This document shows, one piece after another, positions 11,001-20,799 of a stretch of 64,000 bases of DNA. The translations under genes were made by a program, and so were the position numbers. Positions within the stretch are counted from its first letter, which is position 1. Each line of letters starts with the position of its first letter. The stretch lies in contig OX243819.1 of the NCBI GenBank assembly GCA_945859605.1, forward strand, positions 5,409,507 to 5,473,506, read 5' to 3'. Source of the DNA: Lumbricus rubellus. Taxonomy: Eukaryota; Annelida; Clitellata; Crassiclitellata; Lumbricidae. The notes beneath the pieces are model-generated. The model was not told the DNA's origin. It did no database searches and saw nothing but the letters and a program-made list of their open reading frames with translations.

Positions 11001-13515
11001 ACCATAATTATTGATGGTGTGGACCATAATTATCGATGGTGTGGACTGCAAAGCAATGCAAATAAACGGACTCCGTAGCCACAAAGTCGTTGATTAGTCA
11101 TATAAAAGTCTGCATTAGATGTCTATTAATATCAGAACTTAAAATTAAAACTTTCCGCTATACAGGGTGGGCCAAAAAAAAGACCCCCCCTAAGATTTTT
11201 GCCAATATCTTGACCAAAAGTAAGAATTTCGATATGAAATTTTACCGTCTTAACCCTTTCCCGCCGGATCGGGTCGCGGGTGACCCGATAAACCCAATAG
11301 GTATCGGAACAATTCCGGCGGGAATGGGTTAAAGACAATTCATATTTACACCAGGTGGCCAGATTTCATTAAAATATTTCAAACACAACAAAAGTTATAC
11401 CACTTTTAGTGAAGCCACCCACCGTGTTTTGATGATTCAAAATCCCGACGCAACAGAAAGTAACAAAAAATCTATTCAATTATTCTGGCCAATATCTTGG
11501 CCCGCTGTAAGAATATCGAAACGCAATTTTATACAATTATAGACAATTCATATCTACACATGATGGCCAGATTTCATAAAACTATTTCAAACAGAACAAA
11601 AGTTATATGACTTTTAGTGAGGCCACCCCCCATTTGTTGACGATTCAAAGACGTAACACAGCAAAAACACCATTTTATTAAGTCTCATCTCAAATAATTG
11701 TTATGAAATAGCCTTGATATTGCCAGATGATCACTATTATTACTATTTAAAAAAGAAATAGAGTACCAGCGTAGCTGCACGTCAGTGAGAAGTCACTTAG
11801 CAAGAGGACGCTCAAATTGGTAAATAAGGAATCTGTCAGATTAATCAGGGGTCCATCAAGAACTTTGCAAAGGGACTCAAAAGAAGTTTTGACACTGGTA
11901 TTGGGCACATTGAACACAAGTTGTGAAGCACTACAAAGTTCATTTGACAACAGTTATTTGACATGAGACTTAATAAAATCGTGTTTCTGCGACTTTTTGT
12001 TGCGTTTCGTTTTTGAATCGTCAAAAACGGTGGGTGGTCTCGCTAAAAGCGGTATAACTTGTGTTGTGTTTGAAATATTTTGATGAAATCTGGCATTTAT
12101 GTGTAAATATGAATTGCTTCTAAGCTTGTAAAATTTCATTTCGAAATTCTTACTTCTGGCCAAGATATTGGCAAAAAACCTAATTTTTGTTGCGTTTCGT
12201 TTTTGAATCGTCAAAAAACAGGGGGTGGCTTCACTAAAAGTGTCATAACATTTGCTGTGTTTGAAATATTTTTATGAAATCTGGCCATCTGGTGTAAATA
12301 TGAATTGCCTTTAAGACTGTAAAATTTCATTTCAAAATTCTTACTTTTGACCAAGACATTGGCAAAAAACCTAGGGGGGTCTTTTTTTGGCCCACCCTGT
12401 ATAGATTTGGTTTTAAACATTGAAATTACTTCAGCACTCTGTCTCTGCCTTGTCATTCATTCACAGTCAGCGTCAGTTTAGCTGAACAATCTTGCGCTTA
12501 CCTTCTCTCATAGTTCCGAGGCTTCAGCAGAAACGACGTGATCCCACCAGCCTGGAATGAATTAAACCAAATCTAAAGTTTATTAGAAGTGTGAGCACTT
12601 TTTTCAAAATTTCCTTTGTTTATAATAATCCTTATATGTTTCTTTAGTTCCTGTTTTGTTATGGTGTGTGAGACAACATCTAGTTGGTAGTAACTGCTCG
12701 TCTTTTACTGTTAGGCGATTCAGAAGGAAATAGATGTCATCAGATGCATTGTACAATTTGTCATCCGCTTTATCAAAGAACACATTGCTGCATGGATTAT
12801 TGATCGTGGCGGATGGGTAAGTCTCCTTCTTCTTCATACCTCATACCACATTATCAGTTGTTCATTACAACTCATGTAATTAGATATTTGCAAACAGGAT
12901 TCACAGCCACATTATTTTAAGTTAATAGTTCTCGTTTCGTATGTTGTAAGTGCTGAACTGGTAGAGCAGAAAGATTAACTTGCTTCCGGGCTGTGACTAT
13001 GTTGTTTAAATTGGCGATGGACATTCAAAATTGCTAATTGAGTTTTGCCCAATTGATTGCCTAGTGTTTACTTGAGGAAATACACAAAATGTCTTATTAG
13101 CTTGATGTTGCTGATTAACTCACAAAATTTTGTTCAAACACGAGAGTTTTATGGCCATAGCAATTCAACATACCAGTACATGTGCAATGCTGTATAAAAA
13201 GAGTACCTAAATGTCCACATGTGTATCTAGACACAGAAACATAAAATGTATTCATAACTCTATTAATTGCATAGTATCTAGTGACATTTGGCCCATTGCC
13301 TTTGTTTAGTTATCAAGCTCACTTGCTATTGACTTTGGTTCAGTAATTTAATGTAGGCTATAAATTTGTGTCAGTGCAATGAAACTAGGCATTATTTGTT
13401 TTTACAGGGAGCTATTTATGAATACTTTGGTGCGACTGGATATCAGGTGGCTGTTATTCTTAGTGCAGGAATCATCATGAGTGCTTTTGTTTACTGGAAG
13501 TGCACGAGATCATGA
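4862..13515 (+). CDS. BAX-like pro-apoptotic Bcl-2 family protein (multi-exon)
   Basis: Five exons (4862-5029, 6632-6716, 8764-8899, 12715-12816, 13408-13515) join with matching phases into about 199 codons including the stop. In order they carry an N-terminal helix (FLLTEFIVSRMQADGF), a BH3 motif (LKTIADDLDRD), BH1 (FSDGIYNWGRVVTLFYFA), BH2 split by an intron (IIDRGGW then GAIYEYFG) and a hydrophobic C-terminal anchor (VAVILSAGIIMSAFVYW) followed by a short basic tail. The motif set and order match vertebrate BAX better than BAK or BOK; BAX has 192 residues. Family members oligomerise in the outer mitochondrial membrane and release cytochrome c. The start codon lies in an upstream exon not securely found. 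One candidate is ATG at 4723, with coding sequence to 4738 and a weak GT; it fits the phase. Intron 1 holds a minisatellite, a SINE and a Helitron; introns 3-4 hold LINE and mariner elements. Function is inferred from motifs. Confidence 0.9.
5171..5432. repeat. 28-bp minisatellite, about 9 copies
   Basis: The unit is roughly GCCCATGCGGGTATCCGGAG plus GCCCCAGT, repeated without spacers in intron 1 of the BAX-like gene. It is GC-rich in AT-rich surroundings. The first copies have small deletions and substitutions; the last six or seven are almost identical, which suggests recent expansion. Reading frames through it on both strands are repeat artefacts. Confidence 0.95.
5692..5822 (+). mobile_element. 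SINE 3' part, same family as 10637-10852
   Basis: It shares the body words CAAGTCCTTCACTC, TGCTCAGCGCTTC, GAAACTCCGAT and the tail GGGAGCGC.TCTGAGTA with the - strand SINE at 10637-10852. The tRNA-like head is missing, so this is a 5'-truncated copy. Its tail resembles CR1/L2-type LINE tails in this window, suggesting LINE-driven mobilisation. An ATGC/CATA simple repeat follows (5830-5866). Confidence 0.7.
6123..6145. repeat. (TG)n microsatellite
   Basis: An uninterrupted TG dinucleotide run in intron 1 of the BAX-like gene. Confidence 0.9.
6217..6605 (-). mobile_element. non-autonomous Helitron, 389 bp, complete
   Basis: On the - strand the element begins TCTATAAAAATAAAAATG (5' TC) and ends CAACGCGTGGTCAGGTACGC followed by TAG, a Helitron-type 3' end with a short hairpin and terminal CTAG. 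It sits precisely between A and T, the typical Helitron target. A related 3' end is at 42413-42416 and a related 5' end at 31125. It has no Rep/helicase coding sequence. A long pyrimidine-rich run (6265-6380) forms its middle. Its 5' end is 26 bp upstream of the BH3 exon of the BAX-like gene. Confidence 0.85.
6632..6716 (+). CDS. BAX-like exon: BH3 domain
   Basis: The acceptor is TTTTTAATGCAG and the donor is GTATGT. The exon encodes NIAEALKTIADDLDRDRS. The core L-x3-(A/G)-D-D/E pattern of BH3 is present, with alanine at the position that is usually glycine in BAX (IGDE in vertebrates, IADD here). Entry phase 1 and exit phase 2 match the neighbouring exons. Confidence 0.85.
8040..8400 (-). 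mobile_element. CR1/L2-like LINE 3' end, truncated
   Basis: The - strand reads RFGDRAFSDAGLRCWNSFPP and then DSFKSKLKTYLFAKA before a stop, the usual C-terminal end of a CR1/L2-clade polymerase. It is followed by a GGCGCCATATAAATTGTCG tail with (ATT)n repeats at 8060-8095. It lies in intron 2 of the BAX-like gene, antisense to it. Confidence 0.75.
8764..8899 (+). CDS. BAX-like exon: BH1 domain
   Basis: The acceptor is GCATGACAG and the donor is GTAAAG. The exon encodes VAHEIFSDGIYNWGRVVTLF, including the NWGR signature of BH1 at the start of helix 5, and ends YRMIIR. Its phases (in 2, out 0) fit the flanking exons. Confidence 0.9.
9451..9572. repeat. inverted repeat with TA-rich loop
   Basis: The arm TTGGATTGGAAGCCAGAGTA at 9455 and onward is mirrored by CTGGCTTCCAATCCAA at 9550 and onward. 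Runs of TATATA and ACCGGATA lie between, so the segment could form a long hairpin. No target duplication was identified. Confidence 0.6.
9669..10626 (-). mobile_element. Tc1/mariner-type transposon remnant, 958 bp
   Basis: Long terminal inverted repeats begin CACTGTGTCCGGAAAAAAGG and end with the complement, flanked by TA on both sides (9667-9668 and 10627-10628). On the - strand at about 10220-9960 a decayed transposase C-terminus can be followed across frame changes: an NKIW-like word, then RIRDIEELRERIVNA, then FEAYVEAKGVHF. Frameshifts and stops make it inactive. It lies in intron 3 of the BAX-like gene. Confidence 0.85.
10637..10852 (-). mobile_element. tRNA-derived SINE, near full length
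   Basis: Read on the - strand, the head has a pol III A-box-like GGTGCAGTGGTGG and a B-box GGTTCGAATCT preceded by two extra copies of GGTTCGA. The shared SINE body (CAAGTCCTTCACTC..., GCGCTTCGGCGCGAAACTCC) and an L2-like tail (GGGAGCGCCTCTGAGTA, then GTGCACATACATA) follow. It is not a functional tRNA because the acceptor stem is not continued. Confidence 0.75.
11163..12399. mobile_element. mariner-type non-autonomous element, 1237 bp
   Basis: The ends are CAGGGTGGGCCAAAAAAAAG and its complement, with TA on each side (11161-11162 and 12400-12401). The interior consists of repeated inverted copies of the subterminal sequence (GCCAATATCTTG..., AGACAATTCATAT..., ACTTTTAGTGA.GCCACCC), so the element is built mainly from duplicated ends. 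No transposase is visible. It is in intron 3 of the BAX-like gene. Confidence 0.85.
11254..11328. mobile_element. piggyBac-type MITE, 75 bp, nested
   Basis: The element has inverted ends CCCTTTCCCGCCGGA and TCCGGCGGGAATGGG, flanked by TTAA on each side (11250-11253 and 11329-11332). It interrupts a unit of the surrounding mariner-type element whose other copies lack it. The TTAA duplication is the piggyBac signature; family assignment rests on that and on length. Confidence 0.75.
12715..12816 (+). CDS. BAX-like exon: helices leading into BH2
   Basis: The acceptor is TTTTACTGTTAG and the donor is GTAAGT; 34 codons in phase 0. The exon encodes IVQFVIRFIKEHIAAWIIDR and ends GGW. The split of BH2 straight after the GGW tryptophan is a well-known conserved intron position in animal Bcl-2 genes. 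Confidence 0.9.
13408..13515 (+). CDS. BAX-like terminal exon: BH2 end and membrane anchor
   Basis: The acceptor is TGTTTTTACAG; 35 codons then TGA at 13513-13515. The exon completes BH2 (GAIYEYFG) and encodes a single hydrophobic helix (VAVILSAGIIMSAFVYW) followed by KCTRS, a typical tail anchor for the outer mitochondrial membrane. An ATTAAA at 13977-13982 is a possible polyadenylation signal. Confidence 0.9.
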   Translation, partial: GAIYEYFGATGYQVAVILSAGIIMSAFVYWKCTRS

Positions 13516-13519
13516 TGAC

Positions 13520-15220
13520 ACGTGTTTCTTATGGTTGCTCATTGTTTTTATTTTCAAGTGTTAAACTGTGCTTTACCCCAAGTTTAAGTCACTGAATGCA
13601 TCCATTTAAAGTACATGTAGATGTACTTGTTCTCCGTAACATGCATTTGGAATATCTTCACTTGAATAATTTATTTTAGACAATTTAACAATAAGTCATG
13701 TTTTCATACATATGCTCTGCTTCTTGACCAAAGCTAAGTAAAAACTGCAGAAATATGTTGCATGTGAAATGGTGTCTGTTGACTTGTTGACTGTTGTTGA
13801 GAAACTGACTTTTTGTGCAGTGGTGCTACATTCAGATTTTGTTCTGTATGGAAAATAATTTCTTTATCTGTATTTATACATCTGGACATTTTTATTGTGC
13901 CATTGCAAATCGGTCTTGTCATAGCAATCTTGTTTCAGTCATAAGAAAGTAGTACCGGTAATTATTGTAATTGTTTATTAAAGCTGTAATTAATTATAGA
14001 TGATTTTATGTATAGCTACTATCAGTGCAATAATTGTTTTAGAGTTGTTATGTGCTGCTGCCAAAAGTTGAGGAAATAATGTTATTTTGTCAATTGGTGT
14101 GTTGCTTATCCCCCACGCCTTCAAAGCACACCGCGTTCCAGTGATCCCATCCTAAATAATTTAATAGAATGAGAAGACTCGCTTCAAGCTCCATGTTAAC
14201 CAAAGAAAGAAGCGTAACGTCATTCCAGTCCCAACCAATCCCCACTTGGAATTATTATTATGGCCTACCCATAATCAAGTCCAGTTAGGTTCAGGTCCAG
14301 GGGCAGATCCAGGGGGAGAGGGAAATCCGGCCATGGCCCCCATTCAGAAATTTATTTCTCACCAGCTATTCTGGCGTGGAAGTGGACTCCCCCCCCCCCT
14401 CGAGTTCGGTAGGCCCTTCCGTATGAGGTTCACACAGGGTCAATAGGAAAGTACTGTATGACTCATTGTTTTAAAAACAGGAATTCAGCCATACATAACC
14501 CTACACATTATAAGCAGCTTTACTGGATCAATATGCACACACATACACACACACACGAATATGTGTGTGTATATATATATATTATATATAACATACATAT
14601 ACGGTATATAAATTATTCAGTTCTTAACAGAATAACATCAACAGAAGCAGAATTTCAGTGCAATCTGCGTTTTGAAAAGAAAGAAGAAATATGCATAGTT
14701 TCCAAAACAATTTCCAGTAGATATTCTGCCATTCATACATAAATAAAGCCAAATGTTTCAGACTGCAAAACTTCCAGAAAACCTGATTACATTCAAATTC
14801 AAGAAATAATCATAGAACTACTAAAAAGTAGTAAACAATAAATGAATAATAAATATGTAAGGTACATGTATCTGCACGTTAAGTATCCACAAAAGATCAC
14901 CGAAGCCAATCAAATGCGAATCAAGATGATGAAGTAGACGATCATTCACGCATAGCTGCTGCTGCTGCTCATGGTATTCTTCTTCTCTCAAGTCACCACA
15001 GATCTTTATTTTGTACAAAAGAGAGTTCAGTTCAGGGGATAAGCAACAAATGACAGCGACCGATTCAACTGGTTTAATCACAAATTTATTGTGTGACAGA
15101 GCTGTGCAGATTCATGAAATAAATTGATTGATGCACACAATAAAATGTATGTCTTATTAGCTAGGTTGATTACAAATCCACTGAACCCACCATAATAAAA
15201 ACATAAAAGAAAAACATTAC
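13520..15220. other. 3' flank of BAX-like gene, no further gene supported
   Basis: Probable 3' UTR, then AT-rich DNA with CA/TA simple repeats near 14535-14600 and a possible transposon edge at 14290-14400 (CAGGGGCAGATCCAGG, poly-C run). A - strand frame at 15081-14821 has a protein-like start and a glutamine run, but no homology, and I could not connect it to other exons. Confidence 0.4.
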
Positions 15221-15224
15221 AATA

Positions 15225-15922
15225 GTGATTTGAGCTTCACTCTGGACCCAGTTCTCTCTTTCTCGGACCATGTCAACCGTGTCTCACGTACTTGTCTCTA
15301 CCACCTACGCCAGCTGCGCAGCATCCGGCATTCACTCTCGCTGCAAGCTATTAAGACGCTTGTCCACGCCCTGATCTGGTCTAGGGTTGACTTTGGCAAC
15401 TCCGCATACGCTGGTCTTTCTTCACTCAACCTCTCGAAACTTCAGTCAATACTAAATGCTGCTGCTCGTCTAATTGCTGGTCTTCTCAAGTTCTCGCACA
15501 TTTCTGTCTTTATTCGGGATACTCTTCATTGGCTTCCTGTATCGCAACGCATAGAGTTTAAGATTTTGACACTTATGCGCAATTCTCTTCTTGGGGTAGC
15601 TCCCTCCTACCTCCGTTCTTTCTGTAACCTGGTATCCACTCTCCCTGGTCGCTCTGCTCTTCGTTCAGCAGCTAATGGCCTCCCTGTGGTTCCTCGCATG
15701 CGTGATGCTACTGCCCAATCCAGAAGCTTTGCCTATGTTGGCCCATCTTGCTGGAATCGTCTTCCGCACAAGCTGCGTCTTGAGCTTCTCAGTCTCTCTC
15801 TCCCTCTGTTTAGGAAACGCCTGAAGACCATACTATTTGTTAGGGGAAGTGCTAACTAGGGTCGGGAGCGCTACTGAATCTGTGAGCGGCGCTATATAAA
15901 TGTTCAATTACAATTACAATAG
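15225..15922 (+). mobile_element. CR1/L2-like LINE, reverse-transcriptase C-terminal part
   Basis: An open frame (to 15859) encodes the thumb and C-terminal region of a non-LTR reverse transcriptase. Recognisable stretches are LSFSDHVNRVSRTCLYHLRQ, LIWSRVDFGN, LNAAARLIAG, LHWLPVSQRIEFKILTLM and AQSRSFAYVGPSCWNRLP. The tail GGCGCTATATAAATGTTC plus (AATTAC)n follows. It is 5'-truncated, with endonuclease and catalytic RT motifs missing, but the remaining frame is intact, so the insertion is fairly young. It is a different subfamily from the copy at 28322-29043. Confidence 0.9.
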
Positions 15923-15924
15923 TC

Positions 15925-18440
15925 ATTTGTGGTCCATTTTCAATTATTTCCTACGAGCCATCTTTTACTAAGATGTCTTGAAACAGAGATTGTGTAGCAT
16001 GTGAAATTTCCACTTCATAAGCAAGGTGGTATGCACATTTACAATTTTTTTATCTGAAGACATTGTAGTGTAGTGCCATTTGTGTAATGTTTGTACTAAA
16101 TCTTAATGACAAAGTATTTGCAATCCTGAGTAGGGTGCTCAGGTGAAAAAGAGGACACAAAATGTCCATCCGGTTACCATCCCATAGCTGGCTCTTCGCC
16201 TCCTAGTGCTACGCCAATGTTAAGTGTTGTGCAAATATTTCAGTCAAAACGACCTGCATGAAAACCAGTGTTTTGGGCTTTCAGTGCATCTGTAAATAAA
16301 CACGTTTCGGCGTATTTTATGTCAATTTTGTTTCGTTAAATAAAAAATAATTATTTTATTTACAATTATCATTATGTAACTCGCGTCATTGTCATGCGTT
16401 TGTTTTTTTTCTTAACGCGTCAGGCACCGGAAGTCCAATGGTAAACTACCACGGAGCTAAATATTTACTGGATCTCGTGTTAACACGGAAAAGTGAGTAA
16501 GATCGATCGATCGTTCGGGGGACAGATGGGGAAACCCCGGACAAAAGCCATGTTTCTGGAAAGACGCCCGGACAGGGGCCTCAAAAGAGGACATGTTCGG
16601 CGAAACCCAGACGTATGGTAACCCTAATCCTTAGACAGTCATTTAGAATCATGAGCTGTATACACACAGCCACTGTTCCACATTTACATGCAACCAGCAA
16701 AATTTGAGGCGAGTACACACCACAGTTGTCGAAGACTACAGCCTAGATGACCTTTTTTAGTCATCGAATTTCTGATGAATTTTTTTAGTCGTACGTTTAC
16801 CGCAACATAAAACAAACTAATTTCATCATTTTAATAGTTATATTTATTATATGGTCTCGGTTTTCTGCTGTCTTCTTGTCAGAATTCTATGTATGACATT
16901 TTTTATCTTTAGTCTTTGTGAGGTCACAATAATACATGCTGTATACCTGCGTACACCCTCGTTTACAGAACTAAGTACACTAGGCACAAATATTCTTTAG
17001 ATGAGTACACATGTATACACTCGTGTACAGCCCTGCATGTAACAGAAGTTTGCCTATTGTTTAACAATAAATTTAAACACAATACAGTGTAACTAAAACC
17101 TATTAAATACTGTTTGCTTCAATGTCTGTGCAGAAATCTGAGTATCAGATTTACTGAAAACCAGAAATCCACCAGGTACAAAGAGGTTTCCGTATGAAGC
17201 AGGTGACAGTTTGTCAATTACACAATACATTAAATTATAACCAAGATTGCTGTGAAAACGTTTTGCGCAAGCTCATAGCAGGCTTAGCAGTGTATCCAAT
17301 GACAAAGCAACAATGAATTACAATAGACATTATTATTACACATTAGGCATTTGGTAAAAGTCTCAATAAAAGGATGGTCTAGAAAAGTGAAAATTACATT
17401 TCTTGTCCTTGTAAGGCAAGTATTGCACCAATCATCTACCTAATTAAATACTCTGCAACTGACATTTTAAAATATTGCTGCAGTTGATACATTTCAGAGC
17501 TGCAAAACACATACTTTACGCATCACATACCGACTGGTAGGGCCTACCTAATGAAAGTCGGTTCCTTCGTGCAATGTCAGATCTATTTCACTCGTAATCT
17601 ACATCGTGATCTCTTTAAATCAACACGGGTTAATATTGCTGTTCAATTGTTTTTATAGAATTTTACTATTTTTAGAATTCTACTTTACTGTCGAGGTATT
17701 AAGTGTCATGGTATAAAATGTTGTGATGTGTCAGTGGGATTAATAGTTGGTGGTATTAACTGTCCGGTATTAGCTGTCATGGTGTCATGATATTAAATGT
17801 CATGGATTCACAATACCATGCATTTACAGCTTGATAAGACCAGAAGTTACCAGGTTTTGACTAAAAATCCAATCGCGTCAATATTGGAGCAACAGCTTGT
17901 TGGTGGTTAATTAAATTCTGTCCTGAAAACCTCATCGGGAATGGCTGGACAATAATTACCAAAAACCTTAAGTGAAAACAACAAAAGAGCAACAGAAAGT
18001 CAAAGAATTTCCCAAATTTCAACAAGTTTGATTGGTTGACATCAGAATGCCCAGAACAAAAAATGAATAAAACAACAGAATTTTTAAAGAACATGAAAGC
18101 ACATAAAACAAACCATATCCAAATCATATTCATTAAGAATGTGCCAATGAATAACCGCAAATAGAGGAATGCATAACTTCACCAGATATATTGCAAGTAG
18201 AACTTTAAAAAATTATTTCATACTTCATTAGCATAGTAACTTGCCAAACAGACACACATAAATGCTTGTGTGTACATAATATTATACTTGTATGTACAGT
18301 AATGTAAACACTGTACAATCTACACATACACACAGTCCACTTGTAGTGGACCGAAAACAGACTAGACATGATAGACATGAAACAATAACAACATTACACA
18401 ATATATAGTTATTGCTGATAAGGATGCACTTTATGGCATC
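15925..18440. other. repeat-derived and AT-rich intergenic DNA, no gene seen
   Basis: 16130-16630 contains repeated GAGGACA- and CCGGACA-type words and ends GTATGGTAACCCTAA, resembling a decayed DNA transposon, but no matching target duplication is clear. 17690-17820 has several degenerate copies of GGTATTAACTGTC. No exon is recognised. Confidence 0.4.
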
Positions 18441-19653
18441 CATAGGCGCCGAGTTGATCCGAAGAGTGGGGGTGCCCAAACGAATGTGAAAAAACCCGCG
18501 TGTGAGCGCGGGAAAATTTTTTACCATTTTTTTGATAGATTAATAGGATAGTTATTGAAATAGCCTCTGTTCATATAGAGGCAGAGACTTGGTCCTGGTT
18601 TAAGGGGACAAACTCGCGACCCAAGGACGATCGCCGAGTCAATCAGTGCCGAGCAGAGGAAGAAGTTCGGGCGAATGGATGTGCTACTCCAATTTTCGAA
18701 TTTTCTTAGGGCCACACTGCGATGGTAGCATCTTAGGCTGTCATTTTGACGAAATTGATCGTCATAGTCGTGGTTTAATACTTGAAAAACATCCTTGCCA
18801 TTGTTTAAAAAGATCCAAACTGAAATAGTGATATTTTAAGTTGTTACCTCATCAAAATGTCTGATTATTTTCATTGCTGGACATGGTTTAATACTTCAAT
18901 AAATGTTCTTCCCAATTGTTCAACAAAAATTTTATCACTCTTTGGATCAACATGTATACCCTACTTCTCTTGGAATCCACACAGAATCACAATCTTCGTT
19001 AGCATGGGCATCTTGGAGCACTCTCCCCTAATATAATTAGACCAATTGTTACAGACTCAAATTTGGACAATAAATCAAACAATACTGTCTATACGAGCCA
19101 CTATTTAGTGAGCCAATAATTATTAACACCGTGGAAATGGTTTTTCATATAGTCTTTCACATAGTTTTGACAATTTAGTCATGGTTGATTTGTTAACGCA
19201 GACAAAACAATATCCCGCTTTTTTGATGCTAAGAGGTGACTATCGCGCAGTGAGGAACATTATTGAACATGTAGGCCTACAAAGGAATCAATGTAGGCCT
19301 AATTAAAATCGTCGTCTTCGTTGGCAAAAAAAAAATGACGGAAGCGGATCGAATAAGCAGGATTTCGGTGTTTCCTCGGATTCGCTGATCTGCTGAAGAC
19401 CAATGGAGTTCAGACCTAGCATGGGGTAAAACAGGAGTAGGCCTAATAGTAAGGTAGCCTAGACTAGCTGAGGTCTAAAATTTATAAAATACGGAGTGAT
19501 TTTTATAGATAAGCAATGCCAACAGAGAAATAATCTCTTAAAAAGCACATCTTGGTGGCTGATTTCTGGTGGTGCCCATGCATAGGCGGGCTTCGCATGG
19601 CCAATTTCTGGTGGTGCTGAGCACTCACGGGCCTCGCAGAGTCGGCGCCCATG
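18441..19653. mobile_element. hAT-type element, 1213 bp, with 8-bp TSD
   Basis: The ends CATAGGCGCCGAGTTGA and AGTCGGCGCCCATG are inverted repeats, and the 8-bp duplication ATGGCATC flanks them (18433-18440 and 19654-19661). A second internal inverted copy of GGTGGTGCCCA-type sequence is near the right end. No intact transposase frame is present. Confidence 0.8.
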
Positions 19654-19889
19654 ATGGCATCCAGTAATAGATGCTAAGACAATGAAGAAGAGTAGCAACA
19701 TCATAGATGCAGCACCTAAGACAAATAAAACTACTACAGTTAACAAAAGTACGGAACAAACATAAAACACATTCAAGCAAAACAACACACACAATAAAAA
19801 CTAAACTCTGAACATTTCACAGCAGTCAATACAGATTTACTTATATTGTCAATGATGATCAATTCAGCAAATTCATGTTGAGTAAATTA

Positions 19890-20790
19890 ACAAAATTGTA
19901 TTGTATTGTATATGACCAATTATAAAGCGCTTCTCGCAGCAAGAGCCTTTCAGAAGTGCTCCCAGACTACCAGAGAGGATGATAGAGCGAACTAATTATT
20001 ATTATCATTATTAAATAAATTTATAACGCGAGCAAGGTCGCACCGAAATGTGAATCTGAAGCGCAGATAGTCAGCCGCCAGAGGAAGATGCAGTCGGAGA
20101 TCCAAGTGCTTAAAAGTCAAGGAGAGGTAGTGAGTTTTAAGGCGCTTTTTGAAGAAAGGAAGTGAAATAGAGCTTCAAAGAGAAAGCGGAAGCTGATTCC
20201 ACTCCTTGGGTGCAGAGGAATGGAATGCACGTGAGCAAATAACTGTTTTGCATCGAGGTCCAGCTAAAAGATTTGTACCAGATGAACGCAAACAACGAGG
20301 AGGAATGTAAGGAGTTAGTAGTGACTTAAGGTAGGAAGGTGTGTTGGAGATGAGGGATTTGTATGGTCCACTAATAGGGGAAGTACATTCCATATGGAGG
20401 AACCAATGCAGGCAAATGATCTGGATTGAGCCATGGTGGTCCTGACTTGGAGGACAAAGAGGTCAAGCCAATCAGAGGACCTAAGAGGATGCAGCAAAGT
20501 GGCAGAAAGGGGGGGGGTGAAGTATAAGATCACAAAGATACTTCGGAGCAAGATCGAATTGAGACTTTAGGACCAAAATGAGAACTTTGAATTGTATACG
20601 AGCTGAGAGTGGAAGCCAGTGCAGTTATTCATTCATAAATGTAGAAATGTTGTAGAATCGAGGAAGATGGGCAAAATAGCGTAGCAGCAGCATCATCGAG
20701 TACAGACTGTAAAGGAGATAGCCGAACAACGTCAAGAAGGCGAACAAGGACAGAATTGCAGTAGTCAAAGCGAGAACAGACGAAAGCATG
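19890..20790 (-). mobile_element. CR1/L2-like LINE, decayed C-terminal part
   Basis: The - strand carries frame-shifted pieces of the same polymerase end seen elsewhere: TTMAQSRSFACIGSSIWN near 20430, and a second partial duplicate SRAFHSSAPKEWNQLPLSL near 20200. The tail is GAAGCGCTTTATAATTGG plus ATACAATACAATAC at 19893-19925. Repetition of the C-terminal segment indicates an internal duplication or two nested copies. Confidence 0.75.
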
Positions 20791-20799
20791 ATTTGACAA

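Noticed and set aside
14821..15081. - strand terminal exon with a glutamine run (LREEEYHEQQQQLCVNDRLL)
   Set aside because: Composition is protein-like and an acceptor-like CTGCACAG precedes it, but there is no recognised homology and no partner exon was found.
16130..16630. A complete DNA transposon
   Set aside because: Words such as GAGGACA and GGTTACCAT suggest one, but the two ends are not inverted repeats of each other and no target duplication is visible.
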